Shown here piece after piece: positions 20,186 through 25,865 of a DNA stretch of 25,865 nt; position 1 is the stretch's first letter, and each line of letters begins with the position of its first letter. Source of the stretch: a virus. The notes beneath the pieces are model-generated. The model saw only the letters and a program-made list of their open reading frames with translations. It was not told the origin of the DNA and did no database searches. Position numbers and translations under genes: made by a program. The DNA is taken from positions 1 to 25,865 of IMG/VR virus record IMGVR_UViG_3300044612_002755. The stretch is one strand, 5' to 3'.

Positions 20186-20917
20186 CTAGGGGGCGAGACG
20201 TGCCTTTCCCAGGCGATGCTTCGTGTAATAGGCAGCAATTTCTGGCGCCCATTCCTGGATGCAAGGCCAAAGCAATTGCGAGAACTGCACTATTTCATGC
20301 TGAGCGTCGGCCTTGCCCCTGAGGTCCATAAAATGCAGCGCTGATCGCAGGTTAAAGCTGACAACAAAATCCTGTCTGATTGCGTAGGGGATCATGTCCC
20401 TGGCATGTTCCTCCGACATTCCTCGCTCCATTGCATTGCGAAATGCAACAGCGGCCTCGAGCAAGATGAAACTATCGACCTTGCGCTGGTCTTCGGTGTA
20501 CTGATAAGACTTGCCTTTGCGATCGTGGTATTCGCCAGGAGGTCGAAGATAGAATACGTCTTCGATTTCTCGCCTGCCTTCGGCTAGATCGATGATCCTC
20601 TTGCCGGTGTAGCGTCCCGACTGCACGTCAAAGCTGACGCCCACACGGTGGGTACGGGCCTGCTGCATCACCGAGTGCGGGAATCCGGCGACAGCCAGGC
20701 TGATCTGCGGATGCTCTAGGCAGCCATAGTGCCCTCGCTCGCCAGCCAGCAGCCGTTTGACTGCGATCTCGCCAGACACTCGCTCGCATGGTGGATCGAC
20801 GCAATCGATCACCGAATCCTCGCTGTAGTCCTGGTGCAATGCCAGCCAGACAAGCTGTTGCGGGCTTTCAGTGGCACGGAGCGTTTTAACGCGGAATCGT
20901 GAATCCATTTCAGCCAC
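20186..20917 (-). CDS. thyX: Flavin-dependent thymidylate synthase ThyX
   Basis: The 243-residue protein has the ThyX core: GHYGCLEHPQISLAV, then QQARTHRVGVSFDVQSGRYTG, and near the end AIRQDFVVSFNLRSALHFMDLR with HEIVQFSQLLWP. It converts dUMP to dTMP using methylene-THF and FAD. The signature reads R-T-H-R-x8-S (R88-R91 to S100) rather than the usual R-H-R-x7-S. It overlaps the dCTP deaminase by eight bases, and the pair forms a dTMP-supply unit. Confidence 0.93.
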   Translation of the reverse strand: MAEMDSRFRVKTLRATESPQQLVWLALHQDYSEDSVIDCVDPPCERVSGEIAVKRLLAGERGHYGCLEHPQISLAVAGFPHSVMQQARTHRVGVSFDVQSGRYTGKRIIDLAEGRREIEDVFYLRPPGEYHDRKGKSYQYTEDQRKVDSFILLEAAVAFRNAMERGMSEEHARDMIPYAIRQDFVVSFNLRSALHFMDLRGKADAQHEIVQFSQLLWPCIQEWAPEIAAYYTKHRLGKARLAP

Positions 20918-21425
20918 GGCTCGGTTGAACGCTCTTGTCCATGTTGTAGCGGCCAGTCTGCGAATAATCGCGCAGCGGTGCCGACAGCATTAGCTCAAAC
21001 TTCATCTGTCCAATTTTGATGCCATGCCATAGCTTCACCGGATGCAATTGGCGCAGGCAATGCAGTTCCATTGTCAGGCGGCTGCCATGCCACCCGGGAT
21101 CGCAATAGCCGCAAAGCGCATGGCTGATGCCCTCGCGGCCACGGCTTGATTTCAGGACGAACTGAGCGCAGATGTCATCCGGCAGATTGAATGTCTCGAT
21201 CGTCTCGGCCAAGATGAACTGTCCCGGCTGCAGATAGAACGGGTCATCTTTGGTGGTGTGCGCAATCGACACCGCTCTGAGCTCGTCGTCGACCGCGTCC
21301 TCGACCATGATCGTGGGCCCAAGACGCACATCCAGGCTGGCCGGATTGATCAGATCCGAATCGTAATCTTCAACCATTCCATAGATTTGACAATAACGAG
21401 CAATTTCGTGATCAGGTAAGATCAT
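20910..21425 (-). CDS. dcd: dCTP deaminase
   Basis: The 171-residue protein carries the dCTP deaminase/dUTPase-fold motifs: DLINPASLDVRLG, then VLKSSRGREGISHALCGYCDPGWHG, then the C-terminal GRYNMDKSVQPSRG. It makes dUTP (or dUMP if bifunctional) for ThyX. The gene order deaminase then ThyX, with overlap, fits a pathway from dCTP to dTMP. The deaminating Glu is expected in the FNLPDDICAQ to LTMEL part; I did not assign it by alignment. Confidence 0.9.
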   Translation of the reverse strand: MILPDHEIARYCQIYGMVEDYDSDLINPASLDVRLGPTIMVEDAVDDELRAVSIAHTTKDDPFYLQPGQFILAETIETFNLPDDICAQFVLKSSRGREGISHALCGYCDPGWHGSRLTMELHCLRQLHPVKLWHGIKIGQMKFELMLSAPLRDYSQTGRYNMDKSVQPSRG

Positions 21426-21446
21426 GAGTCTTTTGATTCCAGTGAA

Positions 21447-21734
21447 TTATGGCATATCAATACCAAGTCCGTCCATGATTTCTGCTGCCATTTCGTAATG
21501 TTTCTGCTCGACAGCGCCCGCCTTGTGTCCAGTCGTAGCCAGGGCCAGCTCGACCTCCAGGTGCGCAATCCGCTTGAGGGATTCCATGAGCGTGCTCTCT
21601 AGGATGAACACCTGGCGAATCAAGGTGGCGGTCAAGTCCAACAATTGCTGCGGATTTTTCAATCCGTGTTCCCGAGTCGACCGAACCATGAGCTCGCACT
21701 CGAGTTGAACACCAACCGGCAATTCAGGAATCAT
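21447..21734 (-). CDS. Hypothetical coiled-coil protein
   Basis: I start at ATG 21734, giving 95 residues (MIPELPVGVQLECELMVRST, later LLDLTATLIRQVFILESTLMESLKRIAHLEVEL). It is mostly helical and probably forms a coiled coil. It lies just upstream of dCTP deaminase in the same orientation. The opening is of a type found in cyanobacterial phages; no function is known to me. Confidence 0.6.
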   Translation of the reverse strand: MIPELPVGVQLECELMVRSTREHGLKNPQQLLDLTATLIRQVFILESTLMESLKRIAHLEVELALATTGHKAGAVEQKHYEMAAEIMDGLGIDMP

Positions 21735-21750
21735 GGAAGACACCAGCAGC

Positions 21751-21918
21751 ATGCCTCAATCTACTCGACCATATATCGAGGAACGTATCGAGCACGACGG
21801 TTCTGTTTCATATTGCGTTCACGGTCGCGGGATGATGTTCTGCCACCGCGAACGATGGCAGGCAGACGTGAAGTTGCATTACATGCAATGGTCCGTCAGT
21901 AATCCCAGCGCACCCTAG
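21751..21918 (+). CDS. Small hypothetical protein
   Basis: ATG 21751 opens 55 residues (MPQSTRPYIEERIEHDGSVS, then YCVHGRGMMFCHRERWQADVKLHYM); ATG 21733 is an alternative. It diverges from the coiled-coil gene and overlaps the end of the convergent endolysin by 23 bases. The sequence looks protein-like, with two cysteines and two histidines. Function is unknown. Confidence 0.45.
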   Translation: MPQSTRPYIEERIEHDGSVSYCVHGRGMMFCHRERWQADVKLHYMQWSVSNPSAP

Positions 21919-22957
21919 GGCGACCCTTTCGTATTCCGAGGTGGATGAAGCCCTTGGGAGCGCCATAGCCAAGGCTATATGGCCAATTCCTATCGCACCA
22001 TTCTTGGACTTTGTAGATGTCTGCGCCATCAATGTAAAAATCAACGGCTCCAACGCTAGGTGCGTCATAGAGGTGCTCTGAGCTGCTCGCGCCGCCAACG
22101 GCCCGGTTCACGGCCGGCGGCCTGTACCCCGAGGTGATGATGATCGGCTTACCACCAAATGCGATCCCCACGCGCTCGAGGAATGCGGCCAGCTCAGCAG
22201 CCGTGTCCACCTGGTGCTGGTGATCGAATCGCCTGGCCTCCTGCCCGAGTGCGAATTCGCCAAGGGTGATGTGCGGCGTGATCCGTGCCGTGAACGGGCT
22301 GTTGAGCGACAGCTTCGCCGGCTGCTGTTGCATCTCCGGCAGGCCCCAAAGCCGGCCCTCAGCCTGTCGCCGCCGCAGCAGGCCAGCCTCGACGCTGGTG
22401 CCCGGGTTGCGATAGAGCAGCATCGCCTCAGGCACCGCTGCCCAGTCTTTCTCCTTTAGCCGCTTGCTGATGGTCTCGAACCCGGTCGAGCCATAGAACC
22501 CGCTGCCGAGGTTGTAGGCGAAGCTGATCAGCGCCGATTGCTTGTCACCAGACATGGCGTTCCAGAACGGAACGGTGGCTCGAAGTTTCTCGACAATGCG
22601 CTCGATTTCGACATCGAGGAGCTTGCCGGCTTCGATGACCGTGATCTTGTCGCCGCGCTGTACCTTCCGGCCGTCGCTGTACCTGGTGGTGCCATAGCCG
22701 ATGGTCCAGGGATCACCGCCGCTGAGGGGATCTGGATAGGCCGAAAGATGGCAGCCTTCGAACTCTTTGATAAGTTTTGCTGCAGAATCGTAATTATGCA
22801 GCTTTCCGCCTTGTTGCCAGGTCTTGTACCAAGGCTGATCCTTATTAAAGACTTCTGGCGCAACCTTTAACAGCTCTGTTTCTAATTCAGAGATAGCCGC
22901 CATCTGGTGTGGCGTGCCGTGTTTGTAATAGCGGAACAGATCGCTCAGTTTGACCAT
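21896..22957 (-). CDS. Modular endolysin: GH24 lysozyme + peptidase M15-like domain
   Basis: This 353-residue protein joins two lytic modules. Residues 58-200 are a T4-type lysozyme (KEFEGCHLSAYPDP, then WTIGYGTTRY), with E67, D76 and T85 as the likely catalytic residues. Residues 225-353 resemble peptidase M15 of the YcbK/DUF882 kind: SGYRPPAVNRAVGG, SSEHLYDAPSVGAVDF, ending HLGI. Together they could cut both glycan and peptide bonds. No signal peptide is seen, so a holin is needed. It overlaps the frame upstream by 13 bases. Confidence 0.88.
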   Translation of the reverse strand: MVKLSDLFRYYKHGTPHQMAAISELETELLKVAPEVFNKDQPWYKTWQQGGKLHNYDSAAKLIKEFEGCHLSAYPDPLSGGDPWTIGYGTTRYSDGRKVQRGDKITVIEAGKLLDVEIERIVEKLRATVPFWNAMSGDKQSALISFAYNLGSGFYGSTGFETISKRLKEKDWAAVPEAMLLYRNPGTSVEAGLLRRRQAEGRLWGLPEMQQQPAKLSLNSPFTARITPHITLGEFALGQEARRFDHQHQVDTAAELAAFLERVGIAFGGKPIIITSGYRPPAVNRAVGGASSSEHLYDAPSVGAVDFYIDGADIYKVQEWCDRNWPYSLGYGAPKGFIHLGIRKGRPRVRWDY

Positions 22958-23148
22958 GGTGATTTGATGCTCATGGGGCCACCCAGCAACCGGCTCTGGC
23001 CAGTCTGCAGCTCATCATTCACCGGCTCATGGGTGATGACCGGTTGTGGCTCCGCCGGCTGGGCGGCGTGCCAATCTGCCTCAGCTTGATCGATCTTGGC
23101 CGGCAGGGTCAGCTCAAACCACCACCGGCGCCAACCGATCTCTAGCGC
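22945..23148 (-). CDS. Downstream part of a probable -1 frameshift product
   Basis: In the -1 frame after the slippery site, 67 residues follow: ALEIGWRRWWFELTLPAKID, QAEADWHAAQPAEPQPVITH and a tail ending in SPWSN. This has normal protein character. The frame has no ATG in its first 57 codons, and the only upstream start in frame is a TTG at 23250 inside the holin-like gene. The simplest reading is a 112-residue fusion (45 + 67) made by -1 frameshifting. Read as an independent gene it would have no usable start. It overlaps the endolysin by 13 bases. Confidence 0.5.
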   Translation of the reverse strand, partial: ALEIGWRRWWFELTLPAKIDQAEADWHAAQPAEPQPVITHEPVNDELQTGQSRLLGGPMSIKSPWSN

Positions 23149-23282
23149 TTTTTTGCCTTTAGCAGATTCAGGACTTGAAACACCAATTGAATGATGCTGT
23201 TGCTTTTGAGGGGCGACAAGGCAATCAGCTCGCTGGCAGCAGCGACACAAACCCAGAAGGCTGGATGGTTCAGAAAATCCAC
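23142..23282 (-). CDS. Small holin-like membrane protein ending at a slippery site
   Basis: GTG 23282 opens 46 residues: MDFLNHPAFWVCVAAASELI, then ALSPLKSNSIIQLVFQVLNLLKAKKR. One or two hydrophobic helices precede a lysine-rich end, as in small holins. Proteins of this kind accompany cyanophage lysozymes. Codons 44-45 are AAA AAG preceded by A, the A AAA AAG heptamer (23154-23148), and the stop TAG follows one codon later. The frame that continues after a -1 slip is listed separately. Confidence 0.6.
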   Translation of the reverse strand: MDFLNHPAFWVCVAAASELIALSPLKSNSIIQLVFQVLNLLKAKKR

Positions 23283-23364
23283 GATTGCTACCGTGTTGTG
23301 GTACTTCTATCGTAGCCGGTTGATCTGGTTGCGCTGGCTACATTGAATCCACTGCGGCCCAGCG

Positions 23365-23676
23365 ATGGTTCAACCGGGCGATGAAATAAATTTTTTTGAT
23401 ACAAGGGCTAAAAAGGCTCGGTACAAGCAACATGTCTTAAATTTTTGGAACAATCAGTGCGCTTATTGCAAAGAGCCCCTTGGTCGCTCTGGAACCCTTG
23501 ATCATATCGTGCCTCGTTCTAAGGGAGGTGAAACGGTTCGATCCAATCTGGTGGCATGCTGCTACTCATGCAACACCAGAAAAGGATCGCTGTCAGAATG
23601 GAGAGAATGGTTTAGGGCCCAAGATTTTTGGACCCAAGATTCGGAAGACGCTTTAGACTTGTGGCTCAACGGCTAA
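23365..23676 (+). CDS. HNH endonuclease (AT-rich)
   Basis: The 103-residue protein has the HNH core CAYCKEPLG, LDHIVPRSKGG and NLVACCYSCNTRKG, with paired cysteines holding a zinc. It is AT-rich compared with the flanking genes and lies on the opposite strand between the holin-like gene and the next membrane gene. Both features suggest an independently mobile homing-type insertion into the lysis region. It overlaps the convergent neighbour by 11 bases. Confidence 0.8.
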   Translation: MVQPGDEINFFDTRAKKARYKQHVLNFWNNQCAYCKEPLGRSGTLDHIVPRSKGGETVRSNLVACCYSCNTRKGSLSEWREWFRAQDFWTQDSEDALDLWLNG

Positions 23677-23899
23677 GCTCTAGCTTTAGAATACGTTGGC
23701 CCTGATCATCCACCCTGCCCTCAAGCGCCGTAATTTGCTTTTCAAATCGAGCCTGGCTTTGCAGTAGGTCGTCCAGTCGTGAAGGCACTGTGTACACCAA
23801 GTAGCCGATGCCACCCATGGTGGCACCAGCTCCAATCACAATCAATCCAGCCAGCGCTTCCTGCCGAACGGAGCGCCAAAATCCAGGTTGCGCGTCCAT
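23666..23899 (-). CDS. Single-pass membrane protein with coiled-coil tail
   Basis: I start at ATG 23899, giving 77 residues. Residues 14-35 (LAGLIVIGAGATMGGIGYLVY) are a membrane helix. A coiled coil follows (RLDDLLQSQARFEKQITALEGRVDDQGQ). Similar proteins beside cyanophage lysis genes suggest a holin or spanin-like role. The N-terminus MDAQPGFWRSVRQEA is short, so an N-in or N-out orientation cannot be decided. Confidence 0.6.
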   Translation of the reverse strand: MDAQPGFWRSVRQEALAGLIVIGAGATMGGIGYLVYTVPSRLDDLLQSQARFEKQITALEGRVDDQGQRILKLELSR

Positions 23900-23925
23900 G
23901 GCAGGCAGCAATGGCAGCAGTCAGT

Positions 23926-24063
23926 CTACCGACCCTGCCCTCTCAGCTTCTTGCGGCCACGACGCCGTGGGCGAGATCGCGCTCCCTGCCCAATCGAAGT
24001 GGTCTTCGGCGGCCCCACGCGATGCTCAACGCGAGCGGCCCCGGTCTTGGCTTTTACTGCCAT
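23926..24063 (-). CDS. Small strongly basic protein
   Basis: ATG 24063 opens 45 residues (MAVKAKTGAARVEHRVGPPK, then TTSIGQGARSRPRRRGRKKL) and overlaps the stop of the next gene upstream by ten bases. It is very basic and probably binds nucleic acid or another acidic partner. The same kind of short MAVKAKTG protein occurs in cyanophages and other phages. Function is unknown. Confidence 0.6.
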   Translation of the reverse strand: MAVKAKTGAARVEHRVGPPKTTSIGQGARSRPRRRGRKKLRGQGR

Positions 24064-24362
24064 GGCATGCCCGCCTGACGGCTCGGATGACGCTGTTCAT
24101 CAAGCTGCGCCTGCAAGGCCGCCTCGATCTCAGCCACCTTCTCGGGCCCGAACTTGTCCTTCACCCACTGAACGCACAGGTCCTCGGTGAGCTGGCTGAA
24201 CGGGATCATGCTGCCCTCGGGACGCTCGAGGCCCAAGCTGCCGTAGGCGCCAGCGCTATAGGCCTCGTCCTCGGCTGACACCGTGTAATGGCAAGTGAAA
24301 ACGAAACCATCGGCCGTCTCCCTCTCGAGCTGGCTGATCTTCCAAGTAAATGTGGTGGCCAT
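24054..24362 (-). CDS. Conserved small phage protein (DUF7936-like)
   Basis: The 102-residue protein begins MATTFTWKISQLERETADGF, continues VFTCHYTVSAEDEAYSAGAYGSLG and ends with LTEDLCVQWVKDKFGPEKVAEIEAALQAQL. I recognise this as a small phage family, possibly the one named DUF7936; the name is from memory. It is probably a beta-rich domain with a helical end. Genes for it often lie near structural or lysis genes. No function is established. Confidence 0.6.
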   Translation of the reverse strand: MATTFTWKISQLERETADGFVFTCHYTVSAEDEAYSAGAYGSLGLERPEGSMIPFSQLTEDLCVQWVKDKFGPEKVAEIEAALQAQLDEQRHPSRQAGMPWQ

Positions 24363-24389
24363 GCAATGCCTTTATTCGACGCCAATCTA

Positions 24390-25244
24390 TCAGATTTCTG
24401 GCATTGCATACTCTTGCGTGGTGTTGCAGTAATGCTTAAAGATCACCTCGCTGGTATTGCCAGCCCAGGCGGCCACCTGCGGCACGGGGATGCCGGCTTC
24501 GATCCAGTGGCTGATGGCCGTGTGCCTGCAGTCGTACGGCCGGTAAAGGTGTGAGATCAGGCCTGCCTGGTGCAGCGGTTGCAGTTTCTTGCGGAAGTAG
24601 CTCTGAAATGCCAGCCGGTCCCACGGAAACAGGTAATCGGACTCTCGCGGCAAACTGTCAAGGATTGCTTGACACTTGCCGTTCAACGGCACCCATCGCT
24701 TTTTGTTGGTCTTGGTGCTGTCCTTCAGGCCATGGGTCAGCGTCCAGTTCTGATGCACCAGGATCTTGCTGTCCTTGATGTCCGCCCATCGCAGCGCCCG
24801 CACCTCGCCGGTTCGCATGGCGGTCTGCAGCATGAACTCGGTGTATTGCGACCAGTTCACGGTCCGATAGGTCAGCTTTGCCTCAAGCGCTGCCAGGACC
24901 AGGCCGATCTCATTGCGCGGGATGACGATGATCTCTTCGTCCCGCTGCGGCGCCTTGGGCATCTTGAAGCTGGCCAGCGGGTTGCGGTCCAGGTAGCCGA
25001 CATCCTCCTGTGCCGCCCACTTGTACATCGTCTTGGTGTACATCGCCACGCGCCGCGATGACAGGACGGGCTTCTGCCCCAGCACCCAGATCATGACCTG
25101 CCGCGCCTGATCCAGGTCCTGCACCGGGCAGCGCCTGAGCCACTTGGTGACTTGCCTGTAATCAGATGTCAGGCTGGTTGGGCACAGCGAGATGGAACGC
25201 TCTGCGAGGAAGGCGTCCCATAGCTCGCTGACTGTCAGTGACAC
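24390..25244 (-). CDS. Tyrosine recombinase integrase
   Basis: From GTG 25244, 284 residues. The catalytic core shows TGEVRALRWADI (first Arg), KTNKKRWVPL (Lys), YDCRHTAISHW (second Arg and following His/Thr), WAGNTSEVIF and the Tyr of KHYCN. The N-terminal 100 residues look like a core-binding (SAM-like) domain. The usual H-x-x-R is Y-x-x-R here, a substitution seen in some phage integrases. It implies a temperate lifestyle. I could not identify attP or a tRNA nearby. Confidence 0.88.
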   Translation of the reverse strand: MSLTVSELWDAFLAERSISLCPTSLTSDYRQVTKWLRRCPVQDLDQARQVMIWVLGQKPVLSSRRVAMYTKTMYKWAAQEDVGYLDRNPLASFKMPKAPQRDEEIIVIPRNEIGLVLAALEAKLTYRTVNWSQYTEFMLQTAMRTGEVRALRWADIKDSKILVHQNWTLTHGLKDSTKTNKKRWVPLNGKCQAILDSLPRESDYLFPWDRLAFQSYFRKKLQPLHQAGLISHLYRPYDCRHTAISHWIEAGIPVPQVAAWAGNTSEVIFKHYCNTTQEYAMPEI

Positions 25245-25264
25245 AGGGTGACTATTGAGTAGGA

Positions 25265-25453
25265 CTAATCAGCAGGCCAAGCCTCATCAGCCACTGCCAT
25301 CAAATGATCAACGAAGCGTTGAAGCTCTTTTCGGCTGCCGAACTCTTGCTCGTACTCGCCATCGGAGTCGTTACACAGTAGGACTTTGCCGTTTTTGACC
25401 CAAGCGTAGTGTTGGTAGACGCCTTCGGTTGGAGCGTAGAAATCTGGGGTCAT
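25265..25453 (-). CDS. Small hypothetical protein
   Basis: ATG 25453 opens 62 residues: MTPDFYAPTEGVYQHYAWVK, then NGKVLLCNDSDGEYEQEFGS and an ending helix RFVDHLMAVADEA. The tyrosine-rich beginning looks like a tail- or adhesin-associated peptide, which is inference. It lies between the tail-fibre end and the integrase. No family is recognised. Confidence 0.6.
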   Translation of the reverse strand: MTPDFYAPTEGVYQHYAWVKNGKVLLCNDSDGEYEQEFGSRKELQRFVDHLMAVADEAWPAD

Positions 25454-25471
25454 GGTTCTAATGTAGGTGGC

Positions 25472-25865
25472 TACGCGACCTCAAGGGCTGCAACTTTGGC
25501 TTCCAGGGTTTCGATGCGCTCCATGGCTTCCTGCAGCGCCTTTACCGCCTTCATGTAGAGCACCGAATAGTTGATGCTCTTGGTGACGGTGCCAAGGTCG
25601 TTGCCATTTTCGTCACGGTCAGGAGATTCGCTGACAAGGCCGGGAGAAATGAGTTCAACCTCTTGGGCAATTACGCCAATCTGGCGGTGGGTCTGACCCT
25701 CTTTGAAATTAAAGTTGCGGACGCGAACAGCTTTTAAGTCATCCCATTGTGAGTTTGCGTCAGCAATGTTCTCTTTGAGTTTGACATCAGATAAAGCGCC
25801 ATAAGAATTATTTGTGTTTCTAACATCTCCATTTGTTCTGATGGCGATTGATGCTGTTCCTTCGG
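25472..25865 (-). CDS. Tail fibre/spike C-terminus with peptidase S74 chaperone domain (partial)
   Basis: The frame is open at the right edge. It reads GALSDVKLKENIADANSQWD, then LKAVRVRNFNFKEGQTHRQIGVIAQEV, and ends in a coiled coil (VLYMKAVKALQEAMERIETLEAKVAALEVA). This is the intramolecular chaperone of the S74 family: after trimerisation it cleaves itself before the Ser of the SD motif (LSD-x-KLKENI). The body of the fibre lies beyond the window. It probably carries host-binding adhesin sequences. Confidence 0.9.

Overview
The window looks like part of a temperate phage or prophage of a freshwater picocyanobacterium (Synechococcus/Cyanobium type). Phage hallmarks are a tyrosine integrase, a primase-helicase, a RecE-like nuclease, ThyX, dCTP deaminase, a dNMP kinase, a lysozyme-M15 endolysin and a peptidase S74 tail-fibre end. 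The host guess rests on five copies of the cyanobacterial word GCGATCGC (HIP1; 4852, 12872, 12953, 14542, 19517), found by eye and all right of 4.2 kb, and on many tiny genes of a cyanophage-like kind. No rRNA, tRNA or CRISPR array was seen.

Region 1 (1-4260) is an extremely GC-rich island of repeated words (CAGGG and GGCC on the + strand). It holds a five-gene minus-strand operon, including a DUF7227/gp88-like three-cysteine protein, that ends at a clear intrinsic terminator. Tandem repeats bracket it: a degenerate 34-bp and a 13-bp array on the left, and a 35-bp array on the right followed by an AT-rich inverted repeat.

Region 2 (4424-6262) is a tightly overlapped minus-strand trio: a phage virion-like protein, a truncated NAD-dependent DNA ligase that stops at motif V, and an unknown Cys/Trp-rich protein. 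Region 3 (6263-6773) has no convincing gene. It contains a G-quadruplex motif and two families of iteron-like words (CCGTTAC and TGAGACTC) and is my candidate replication origin. The primase-helicase gene lies next to it (6774-9323).

Region 4 (9388-16153) holds DNA-processing genes: a small Cys-rich protein, a secreted RlpA-like barrel protein, a DEDD exonuclease, a VRR-NUC nuclease, an SF2 helicase, a RecE-like nuclease with its companion, and an SSB-like protein. Face-to-face promoters around a palindrome separate the helicase from the recombination operon. Region 5 (15441-19696) is an array of very small overlapping genes, many beginning ATGACT inside the previous stop codon. It includes duplicated cassettes, an eroded zinc-ribbon/HTH remnant and two proteins like the RNA polymerase alpha C-terminal domain, and it ends with a dNMP kinase.

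Region 6 (19594-25865, mostly minus strand) holds nucleotide metabolism (ThyX, dCTP deaminase), two HNH endonucleases, a lysis module, the integrase and the C-terminal end of a tail fibre. In the lysis module a small holin-like gene ends at a classic A AAA AAG slippery site, and the downstream frame has no good start of its own, which suggests programmed -1 frameshifting. The phage probably makes and repairs its own DNA precursors (kinase, ThyX, deaminase), replicates from the iteron region with its primase-helicase, and recombines with the RecE-like module.
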